A DNA stretch of 64,000 nucleotides, taken from contig NZ_CANLNS010000001.1 in assembly GCF_947492715.1 (NCBI RefSeq), positions 620,001 through 684,000 on the forward strand, given 5' to 3'. Made by a program: the position numbers and the translations under genes. Numbering within the stretch: the stretch's first letter is position 1; every line of letters begins with the position of its first letter. Below are positions 24,148-30,964 of this stretch, one piece after another. Below the pieces are notes generated by a model. That model was not told the origin of the DNA, did not search any database, and saw nothing but the letters and a program-made list of their open reading frames with translations. The stretch is from an uncultured Psychroserpens sp. (GTDB lineage Bacteria; Bacteroidota; Bacteroidia; Flavobacteriales; Flavobacteriaceae).

Positions 24148-25704
24148 TTATTTAATTTGATGTGGCGCCTTTAATAAATCGTTCACCGTTTTTACAGGAT
24201 TAAATGTAATTAACGGTACTTCTACAAAAATTGTATTCCAATTGGCCATACTACCATTCCATAATCCGGGAAGTTCAAGAGCTTTTAAATCTTTCCCTGT
24301 TTTGGTTTTCATAGAAATGAAAGCAGCTTTGGTGTCAACAAACTTTCTTAGATCAAACTTTTCACCTTTATAGTTTTTAACGCTACAAACAAGGTCTACA
24401 GGATTAAAATGTGTTGCGCCCTTTAAAATATCTTTTTGCTGCTTACTCTTTTTATTTATTTGTGCCGACTCTACAATTTGAAGTGATACATTTCCGCTTT
24501 CATCTTTTACCCAAAATGGACCTCCTCCAGGTTCTCCTTCATTTTTTACCATACCACATACTCGAATTGGTCGGTTCAATTTTTCAGCCAGATATTCAAT
24601 TTGATATTTAAGAGAGTATTTTTCAAACTCAGAGCTAATTTTCACACTCATTCTATTGATTAGAAACTCGGCTATTTCAATAAGTTGATCTTCTGCAGGA
24701 TTTTCCTTTTCTAATATGTTTAGATATTTAAAGGCCTGTTCTTGAATGTCTATTAAAATCCCAGCCAATATCTTCTTGTGCTTAGCAACTTCGGTCTTAT
24801 ACTTATAAGTTACGACGTTATCTATGTTTTTAATAAAAATAACATCGGCATTTAAATCATTTAAATTTTCAATAAGAGCGCCATGGCCAGAAGGTCTAAA
24901 TAGCAATGACCCATCATCATTTCTAAAGGGTTTATTTTTGGGAGTCACAGCGATTGTATCTGTGGATTCTTTTTGATAAGAGAACGAAATATCAAACTTT
25001 GAACCTGTTTTATCTTCAACTTTTTTCTCTATTCGCGAGAATTCTTCATCAAACTTATGATTATGTTTTTCTGAAATCGTGAAATGTAATTTCGTAGCTT
25101 CATTTGTTGAAGAGTACAATGCCGACTCGTATAAATGTTCTTCAAATGCAGTTGAAACCACCTGATTTTTATACTCATGAAAAGGTAACAATCCTTTAGG
25201 GAAATTTCCATAGTCTAACTTATCGCTATCTAACATCATTTGAACAAATTTAAATCCTTGTTCGTCAATAGATAGGTCATCAAAATTTGGATAGGCCTCC
25301 TTTAGTCTTTCTCTAACAATATTGTAAAAAGGGAGTTTTTCTAAACCAATAAAAAAAATCGATAAATCTTTACCTTTATGTGTGTTTATATATGAATTGA
25401 TACTCTCTTTTTCAATATCATACTCCTCTAAAAAAGGAAAAAGAAATTTAAACATTCGCGTTGCCGCACCAGATGCTGGCACAAATTTCAATATAGAAAT
25501 ACCATCTTTTTTTGCTTCAAAAGATGTTATATATTCTTCGGCATGTTGCGTATTTATTTTAAGAATTCCATTACTTATCGTGGCTTCAGAAACCAAGTTT
25601 GCAAAAGGGAGTCCGTTTTGAAAAAGTTTAATTTGTTGATGTACTTTTTCTAAGGTTAATCCTTTATTCTCTATTTGTTTTATGTCTTTTTTAGAAAAAT
25701 TCAA
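24148..25704 (-). CDS. DUF4301 family protein (TTG start)
   Basis: The 518-residue cytoplasmic protein matches the DUF4301 family of Bacteroidetes. Visible features are KFVPASGAATRMFKFLFPF near residues 75-93, LFRPSGHGALIENLNDLNAD near 265-285 and CGMVKNEGEPGGGPFWV near 385-400. The first two look like the GxG-rich loops of nucleotidyltransferase-type sugar enzymes, but the function is unknown. The start is TTG at 25702-25704, giving a TTGA overlap with the NadR-like gene stop. The operon context links it to vitamin salvage. Confidence 0.85.
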   Translation of the reverse strand: MNFSKKDIKQIENKGLTLEKVHQQIKLFQNGLPFANLVSEATISNGILKINTQHAEEYITSFEAKKDGISILKFVPASGAATRMFKFLFPFLEEYDIEKESINSYINTHKGKDLSIFFIGLEKLPFYNIVRERLKEAYPNFDDLSIDEQGFKFVQMMLDSDKLDYGNFPKGLLPFHEYKNQVVSTAFEEHLYESALYSSTNEATKLHFTISEKHNHKFDEEFSRIEKKVEDKTGSKFDISFSYQKESTDTIAVTPKNKPFRNDDGSLLFRPSGHGALIENLNDLNADVIFIKNIDNVVTYKYKTEVAKHKKILAGILIDIQEQAFKYLNILEKENPAEDQLIEIAEFLINRMSVKISSEFEKYSLKYQIEYLAEKLNRPIRVCGMVKNEGEPGGGPFWVKDESGNVSLQIVESAQINKKSKQQKDILKGATHFNPVDLVCSVKNYKGEKFDLRKFVDTKAAFISMKTKTGKDLKALELPGLWNGSMANWNTIFVEVPLITFNPVKTVNDLLKAPHQIK

Positions 25705-26276
25705 TTTGCTTTTTTTAAAAGTTCATCTATATGTTTTTTACAAGTCTCTAACCGTTCTTCAAACCTCCCTTTTACCACAATGTAAGGCTTTTTAGCATCA
25801 ATTAAGGCTTGTTCAAAACGATTAAACAGATTCAATCTATTATGAGGTTGATCTCTAATGTCATCTGCCTCCCAAACCGTGTCAATATAAGTTAAAAAAT
25901 ACAAATCGTAAGTATTTTCGAGTGCATATTTTTTGATGATATCTGGGCAATATCCATCATAATAAAATTGAGAATATACTTGAGTCTCTAGTAAATCGGT
26001 ATCGCAAACAAGGAGTTTATCTGCGTTCTTCAATTGTGCATTTTCCAATTGCATCTGGCCTATGGCAATGGGTAAAACATCGTCTTTTGAAAGCAACTCA
26101 TTGTTGTCTGCTTTTTTTTGAGCATACTTACGAGAAAACTCTTCCACATAAACCGTATTGTAGTGTTTGGCTAATGCTTCCACCAAAGATGATTTACCTG
26201 TAGATTCTGGACCAAACAACACAATTTTTATACACTTTGTGTTAAGGCCACTGATTTGTTTAAACGTTTCTTCCAT
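25701..26276 (-). CDS. NadR-like kinase (AAA/P-loop, vitamin riboside or thiamine kinase)
   Basis: The 191-residue protein has the P-loop GPESTGKSS (residues 22-30), then EEFSRKYAQ, the DTDLLETQVYSQFYYDG segment and WEADDIRDQPHNR, all as in the C-terminal nicotinamide riboside kinase part of NadR. It lacks the nucleotidyltransferase and helix-turn-helix parts of NadR. Family knowledge suggests phosphorylation of nicotinamide riboside; the neighbouring thiamine-binding gene and TPP riboswitch raise thiamine as a second option. The gene overlaps pnuC by 49 bases. Confidence 0.85.
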   Translation of the reverse strand: MEETFKQISGLNTKCIKIVLFGPESTGKSSLVEALAKHYNTVYVEEFSRKYAQKKADNNELLSKDDVLPIAIGQMQLENAQLKNADKLLVCDTDLLETQVYSQFYYDGYCPDIIKKYALENTYDLYFLTYIDTVWEADDIRDQPHNRLNLFNRFEQALIDAKKPYIVVKGRFEERLETCKKHIDELLKKAN

Positions 26277-26869
26277 GCTAAATAGCCAAAAATGGCAATA
26301 AAAGTAAATCCGAAATATTGCAGACTTGTAAAGGTAAAACCTTTATAGAAATAAAGCGGTACAGAAATAATATCTCCAATAATCCAAAATATCCAATTTT
26401 CTAATTTTCGTCTTGCCATTAACCACATCCCAACAAAAAATATAGCCGTAGTAATGGTATCAACATAAGCTACCCAACTTGTCCATTTATCAAAAGATTT
26501 ATAAATAACAAAAACGAACAACAAAGTGGCTATAAAAATCAAAACGCTTATACGTTTCTCCTTAAATGTCGTTCTAGAAATAGGTGTTACATGAGTTTCA
26601 TCTACTTTTCTAGTCCAAATGTACCAACCATAAACGCTCATAATAAAATAGTAGGCATTTATCATCATATCTCCCAACAACTCCCATTTTATCAATAGAT
26701 ACACAAAAATAGCAGTACTTATCATTCCCGTTGGAAACACCAATATTTTATTTTGCTTAGAGAACCACACCGACAGGAATCCAAAAAAGACTGCTACAAT
26801 CTCCAATACAATATCAGTAGTTGAATATGTACTGTATTGTCCAAATAAAACTTCAAAAATGTGGTTCAT
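26228..26869 (-). CDS. pnuC: PnuC-type vitamin transporter (nicotinamide riboside or thiamine)
   Basis: The 213-residue membrane protein has about seven helices and the PnuC family core with YYFIMSVYGWYIWTRK (about residues 73-88) and a late motif ENWIFWIIGDIISVPLYFYKG. PnuC proteins are SWEET-fold facilitators that trap vitamins after phosphorylation by a cytosolic kinase. The overlapping NadR-like kinase fits this. In Bacteroidetes some members (PnuT) take thiamine, and the surrounding YkoF-like and TPP-controlled genes make this plausible. The start overlaps the preceding gene by 17 bases. Confidence 0.88.
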   Translation of the reverse strand: MNHIFEVLFGQYSTYSTTDIVLEIVAVFFGFLSVWFSKQNKILVFPTGMISTAIFVYLLIKWELLGDMMINAYYFIMSVYGWYIWTRKVDETHVTPISRTTFKEKRISVLIFIATLLFVFVIYKSFDKWTSWVAYVDTITTAIFFVGMWLMARRKLENWIFWIIGDIISVPLYFYKGFTFTSLQYFGFTFIAIFGYLAWKKRLNKSVALTQSV

Positions 26870-27113
26870 AATCGTGGCGATCAGATTTTACAATTTTCAT
26901 AAATAATAATCCGTGTTCAATTAACTTAAAAGCGTCTTTTATTTCAGACGTCAATATGGTCATCACCTCATCATAGTTACCATAGACTTGTGTACTAAGC
27001 GGATTTTCAAGTACTTTTAAACCTGAAGCTCTTAACTTTGTTATAAACTGAATAATTGCAGGCTCATAGTTGTCATGCAATGGTGTTAGCGTTAATTCTA
27101 CTGATATTTTCAC
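26853..27113 (-). CDS. Thiamine-binding protein, YkoF/MTH1187-like (GTG start)
   Basis: The 86-residue protein has a ferredoxin-like fold pattern: SVELTLTPLHDNYEPAIIQF, then LENPLSTQVYGNYDEVMTIL, matching the Thiamine_BP (MTH1187/YkoF) family. B. subtilis YkoF binds thiamine and hydroxymethylpyrimidine and belongs to a TPP-regulated transporter operon. The start is a GTG at 27111-27113, 7 bases after the GGGP synthase stop, and the 3' end overlaps pnuC. It is the strongest gene-based evidence that the pnuC operon handles thiamine. Confidence 0.82.
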   Translation of the reverse strand: MKISVELTLTPLHDNYEPAIIQFITKLRASGLKVLENPLSTQVYGNYDEVMTILTSEIKDAFKLIEHGLLFMKIVKSDRHDYEPHF

Positions 27114-27120
27114 GTGCTTT

Positions 27121-27846
27121 TTATGGTCTTAGTTCATTAAAAAAGGATACATCGTTTTCAAAAGCGGTACCAATAACTACGAGGTCGGCTCCATTATTGT
27201 ATGCCGTTTCCAATTGTTGTTTTGATTTAATCCCTCCGCCAACAATGAGTGGCACTTTTAATTCTTGTTTCACAAAACTAATCATTTCTGCTGTCAAAGG
27301 ATGGAGAGCTCCACTACCTGCTTCGAGATAAATTAATCGCATTCCTAGAAGCTCTCCTGCTTTAGCTGTATCGACAATTTGCAGAATATTTTGTCTCGAC
27401 AAAGGTTTCGTTTTTGTCACCTTTTCAACGGCTGTTTGTCTTCCGCTTTCAATCAAGATATAACCTGTGGGAATCACCTCTAAATTAGAATTTTTTAATT
27501 TGGATATTGCTTGAATATGCTTTCCTATAAGGTACTCAGGATTATCACCAGAGATTAGTGCCAAGAACAATAATGCATCTGCATAATTTGTTAATTGAGT
27601 CACATCACCAGGAAAAAGCACTATAGGTAAATCTGTGTATTTTTTTACTTCAACAACAAGATTTTCGGTAGCATGATTGTCAACAATACTACCACCAACA
27701 AAAATGTGAGTAGCTATAGATTCATTAACTTTTTTAATAAAACCAGAGGCCATTTCAACCGTCATTTTATCAGGATCAATGAGCACAGCCAATAGTCGTT
27801 TACCTTCAGAAATAGAGCTTAATATGTTGCTATAAATCTCCTTCAT
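27121..27846 (-). CDS. Geranylgeranylglyceryl phosphate synthase (GGGPS, group II)
   Basis: The 241-residue TIM-barrel enzyme joins a polyprenyl diphosphate to glycerol-1-phosphate. Motifs include AVLIDPDKM near residues 20-28, FVGGSIVDN near 49-57, LFPGDVTQL near 77-85, IYLEAGSGA near 173-181 and a phosphate-binding GGGI near the C-terminus. Such enzymes make ether-lipid precursors in archaea and are known from Flavobacteria, where the product's use is unclear. It abuts the phosphopantetheinyl transferase gene and is first to precede the thiamine genes. Confidence 0.93.
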   Translation of the reverse strand: MKEIYSNILSSISEGKRLLAVLIDPDKMTVEMASGFIKKVNESIATHIFVGGSIVDNHATENLVVEVKKYTDLPIVLFPGDVTQLTNYADALLFLALISGDNPEYLIGKHIQAISKLKNSNLEVIPTGYILIESGRQTAVEKVTKTKPLSRQNILQIVDTAKAGELLGMRLIYLEAGSGALHPLTAEMISFVKQELKVPLIVGGGIKSKQQLETAYNNGADLVVIGTAFENDVSFFNELRP

Positions 27847-28473
27847 TTAAGTAGTAACAAAAGCACAAGTAAATCCTTCAAACTCCAAGAAACGTGTGTT
27901 GTATCTATATTTTTTATTCTCATAATCTATCCACGCCATAGTTTCTCCATCTTCTAGCATAAACGGAATCACCAAAAAATGTTCTCTAAATAACATGCCT
28001 GGTGTAGCAAACAACTTATAAAGAGACTCTTTAATTCCCCAAATTATGGTCAACTTTTTAATGTAGTTGTCATCTGAATCAGACAAATACTTGAACTCAT
28101 AATCCACAAACTTCTTGGCGATAATAGCAATTTTTTCTCGTTGCTTTTCAATATCTATTCCAACCGCATTATCACTAATAATGACACCAGAAAATGTAAA
28201 CGAATGTGTAATGGAAATATGTTTACCATCTTTTAAATGCGGCTTTCCATTGTCGTCATAATATAAATCCTGATCTGTGTACCCAAAATCTCTTAGAAGA
28301 TGTCTCACGCTTAGAAACCCACGTTGATGCAATTCGCTTTTCATTCCTAACACACGATTTAGGCTATTGAGTTTTAGATCTAAGGGTTTGATTAATGCCT
28401 CATAAGACTCTGTAATCTTCCAGATTTTAACAGTAGTTTGTGAGTTTGGTTGAATAGTTTTATAAAGTGGCAT
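27847..28473 (-). CDS. 4'-phosphopantetheinyl transferase superfamily protein
   Basis: The 208-residue protein belongs to the Sfp-like group: SITHSFTFSGVIIS, then AVGIDIE with Asp107 and WGIKESLYK (residues 145-153, with Glu149 and Lys153) that bind magnesium and CoA. It transfers the 4'-phosphopantetheine arm to carrier proteins of lipid or secondary metabolism; AcpS-type transferases for fatty acid synthesis are shorter. It is the first gene of the eight-gene minus-strand block and is divergent from ahcY. Confidence 0.93.
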   Translation of the reverse strand: MPLYKTIQPNSQTTVKIWKITESYEALIKPLDLKLNSLNRVLGMKSELHQRGFLSVRHLLRDFGYTDQDLYYDDNGKPHLKDGKHISITHSFTFSGVIISDNAVGIDIEKQREKIAIIAKKFVDYEFKYLSDSDDNYIKKLTIIWGIKESLYKLFATPGMLFREHFLVIPFMLEDGETMAWIDYENKKYRYNTRFLEFEGFTCAFVTT

Positions 28474-28496
28474 TTAATTATCTGAAACTTAATGGT

Positions 28497-28504
28497 TATC
28501 TTTG
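28497..28504 (+). promoter_or_regulatory. -7 promoter box of ahcY
   Basis: TATCTTTG is an exact TANNTTTG box. Start near 28509 would begin the message at the short palindrome CGCCTTAGGCG (28508-28518), giving a leader of about 100 bases. Confidence 0.55.
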
Positions 28505-28609
28505 CAGCGCCTTAGGCGAAATTCACATTTTTAGACAAGCGAATTTAACCAATTTTAATCTCTAAAAGGTGAAGTATTTTAAAAATTAAGAAAGAATAAA
28601 AACAAACAA

Positions 28610-29923
28610 ATGGATAAAACAACGACTTACGTGCCTTACAAAGTAAAAGATATGTCTCTTGCTGCTTGGGGAAGAAAAGAAATTGAATTAGCTGAAGCTG
28701 AAATGCCAGGACTTATGAGTCTTCGTGAAGAGTATAAAAACGCTCAACCTTTAAAAGGTGCTCGTATAGCTGGATGTTTACATATGACGATTCAAACGGC
28801 TGTTTTAATTGAAACATTACAAGCATTAGGTGCCGAGGTTACTTGGAGTTCTTGTAACATTTTCTCGACACAGGATCAAGCTGCCGCTGCTATTGCAGAT
28901 GCAGGAACGCCTGTATACGCCTGGAAAGACATGACTGAAGAAGAGTTTGATTGGTGTATTGAACAAACTTTATTTTTTGGAGAAGACCGCAAGCCTTTAA
29001 ATATGATTTTAGATGATGGTGGTGATTTAACGAATATGGTATTAGACAAATACCCAGAGTTAGCTGATGGTATTAATGGTTTATCTGAAGAAACAACTAC
29101 TGGTGTACACCGTTTGTACGAGCGTGTTAAGAATGGAACTTTACCAATGCCTGCGATTAACGTTAACGATTCTGTTACTAAATCAAAGTTTGATAACAAA
29201 TACGGTTGTAAAGAAAGTGCTGTAGATGCGATTCGTCGTGCAACAGATGTTATGCTTGCTGGAAAACGTGTTACTGTTTGTGGTTATGGTGATGTAGGTA
29301 AAGGAACAGCTGCTTCTTTTAAAGGTGCTGGAAGTATTGTTACAGTTACTGAAATTGACCCAATTTGTGCATTACAAGCTGCAATGGACGGTTTTGAAGT
29401 TAAGAAATTAGAAACTGTTGTTGGAAACTCTGACATTGTTATTACAACAACTGGAAACAAAGATATAGTACAAGCACGTCACTTTGAGGCATTAAAAGAT
29501 AAAGCGATCGTTTGTAATATTGGTCACTTTGATAATGAGATTGATATGGCTTGGTTAAATGATAATCATGGTCATACAAAGAATACGATTAAGCCTCAAG
29601 TAGATAAATACACTGTAAATGGTAAAGATATTATCATTTTAGCTGAAGGTCGATTAGTAAACTTAGGTTGCGCAACAGGTCACCCAAGTTTTGTAATGAG
29701 TAACTCATTTACAAACCAAACCTTAGCTCAAATCGAATTATGGAATAATGTTGATGCCTACGGAAATGAGGTATATATGTTACCTAAGCATTTAGATGAA
29801 AAAGTTGCAAAATTACACTTAGAAAAAATTGGTGTTGAGTTGACAGAACTTCGTCCAGATCAAGCTGAATATATTGGTGTAACACCTCAAGGACCATTTA
29901 AGCCTGAGCATTACAGATACTAA
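28610..29923 (+). CDS. ahcY: Adenosylhomocysteinase
   Basis: The 437-residue NAD-dependent enzyme splits S-adenosylhomocysteine to adenosine and homocysteine, keeping the methyl cycle moving. The substrate domain has [16 protein letters not shown], and the Rossmann motif [17 protein letters not shown] binds NAD. The C-terminus with [10 protein letters not shown] is the family's conserved NAD-contact tail. The ATG is preceded by about 100 bases of leader with a promoter box. A terminator follows. Confidence 0.98.
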   Translation: MDKTTTYVPYKVKDMSLAAWGRKEIELAEAEMPGLMSLREEYKNAQPLKGARIAGCLHMTIQTAVLIETLQALGAEVTWSSCNIFSTQDQAAAAIADAGTPVYAWKDMTEEEFDWCIEQTLFFGEDRKPLNMILDDGGDLTNMVLDKYPELADGINGLSEETTTGVHRLYERVKNGTLPMPAINVNDSVTKSKFDNKYGCKESAVDAIRRATDVMLAGKRVTVCGYGDVGKGTAASFKGAGSIVTVTEIDPICALQAAMDGFEVKKLETVVGNSDIVITTTGNKDIVQARHFEALKDKAIVCNIGHFDNEIDMAWLNDNHGHTKNTIKPQVDKYTVNGKDIIILAEGRLVNLGCATGHPSFVMSNSFTNQTLAQIELWNNVDAYGNEVYMLPKHLDEKVAKLHLEKIGVELTELRPDQAEYIGVTPQGPFKPEHYRY

Positions 29924-29944
29924 TAATAGTTCTATATTAAATAT

Positions 29945-29976
29945 TAAAACCCTTACAGCGATGTGAGGGTTTTTTA
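29945..29976 (+). terminator. Intrinsic terminator of ahcY
   Basis: The stem AAACCCT/AGGGTTT and a T-run lie 23 bases after the ahcY stop. Confidence 0.85.
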
Positions 29977-29985
29977 ATTATGAAG

Positions 29986-30108
29986 TTCTCGATACATCCC
30001 AACTTTTGGTTGGGACACTCGAACTGACGTCGTAAGTTATTTTAACTCTTCTATAATTATTTGTCGTCACTTCGAGTGATGACGAAGTATGAGTCATTGT
30101 ATCGAGAA
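29986..30108. repeat. Inverted-repeat element of about 123 bases (paired dispersed repeats)
   Basis: Left and right ends are inverted copies. TTCTCGATACA (29986-29996) matches TGTATCGAGAA (30098-30108), and CACTCGAACTGACG (30016-30029) matches CGTCACTTCGAGTG (30065-30078) with one mismatch. An extra hairpin CCCAAC/GTTGGG lies in the left arm. The middle, 30030-30064, is plain AT-rich DNA without a reading frame. I know the GTATCGAGAAG and CACTTCGAGTG pieces as dispersed intergenic repeats in Flavobacteria. The right end touches the stop codon of the next gene. No transposase is encoded. Confidence 0.7.
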
Positions 30109-30109
30109 G

Positions 30110-30874
30110 TTAATACCCAGTAACCAACAATCGCTTCGCACCTTTAAGTCCGCATTTTTGATAATGATTATAGGCTTTTGCAGCACGCTCAGTAATTTGA
30201 GTATCTGATTCATTTAGAATCCAACCATCAATAGCCCATTTTAAGGTATAGGCTTCTGGTGCCATCAAACCTGTTGTCCAAACTAAGGGATTCGCCTTGG
30301 TTTGCTTAAGATAAGGTTTAAAAAAATCTTTACTAATACATGCCAGAATAATAGCATCGCGTTTATGTTCATTAGCAGGTTTAAAATTTCCTTCAACATC
30401 AAACTCCATCAATCCATCATGACCAATGTAAGATAATAGCTGAGCATCACCTCCAAACTTGAGCGTTTCTGTTTTGTGTTTTACCTTAACAGGATTTCGT
30501 CCTGCCGAGGCTTCCAAAAAATCGATTGTGGTTTGCTTAATGTACTTTCCGTCGTAAGCATCTGCTAAAAGATATGTATTCGTGGCTTTGTGCTTAAACA
30601 ATACGCGTTCTAGTATATGATTCCCTATATCTTTTTCCGAAGACAGTAAAGTCCAATCTTTACTATTCTTAAAGTGGGTTTTTACACCATATAATGCCGA
30701 CCAGTATAAATTCCCTTTAATATCTTGACCATTACCCAATTTTGCAGGAACAGGCACAATACCTTGATTAACATTATCACATAAAGCGACAAAAACATGA
30801 ATGGTTTTAGGATTGGTTTGCGACAAGGCAGTCCATGATAATAGAACAGAAATAAAGAGTACTAGTGGTTTCAT
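30110..30874 (-). CDS. Secreted protein with a possible caspase-fold His/Cys dyad
   Basis: The 254-residue protein has a signal peptide ending ALSQ. The mature part starts with a HVFVALCDN strand. Two segments look like the clan CD (caspase, gingipain, legumain type) active site: LLSYIGHDG with His152 and AIILACISK with Cys179, each preceded by four hydrophobic residues. Spacing of 27 residues is shorter than in most caspases. I do not recognise a named family; it could also be a non-proteolytic relative. It is encoded downstream of the S46 peptidase but separated by a terminator. Confidence 0.65.
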   Translation of the reverse strand: MKPLVLFISVLLSWTALSQTNPKTIHVFVALCDNVNQGIVPVPAKLGNGQDIKGNLYWSALYGVKTHFKNSKDWTLLSSEKDIGNHILERVLFKHKATNTYLLADAYDGKYIKQTTIDFLEASAGRNPVKVKHKTETLKFGGDAQLLSYIGHDGLMEFDVEGNFKPANEHKRDAIILACISKDFFKPYLKQTKANPLVWTTGLMAPEAYTLKWAIDGWILNESDTQITERAAKAYNHYQKCGLKGAKRLLVTGY

Positions 30875-30914
30875 AAATAAAGAACGTCATTATAGGAGTT
30901 TATAGTATAGTACA

Positions 30915-30946
30915 AAAAAACCATCCTATTTCTAGAATGGTTTTTC
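30915..30946 (-). terminator. Intrinsic terminator after the S46 peptidase gene
   Basis: The stem AAAAACCAT/ATGGTTTTT with a 14-base loop and a U-run lies 19 bases after the stop of the peptidase gene and before the next gene. Confidence 0.8.
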
Positions 30947-30964
30947 TTTACTATGTACGTGCTG

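Noticed and set aside
28505-28609. SAM or SAH riboswitch in the ahcY leader
   Set aside because: Only one short palindrome is present and none of the conserved aptamer blocks is seen.
29986-30108. CRISPR-like repeats downstream of ahcY
   Set aside because: Only two inverted copies exist, without spacers or cas genes.
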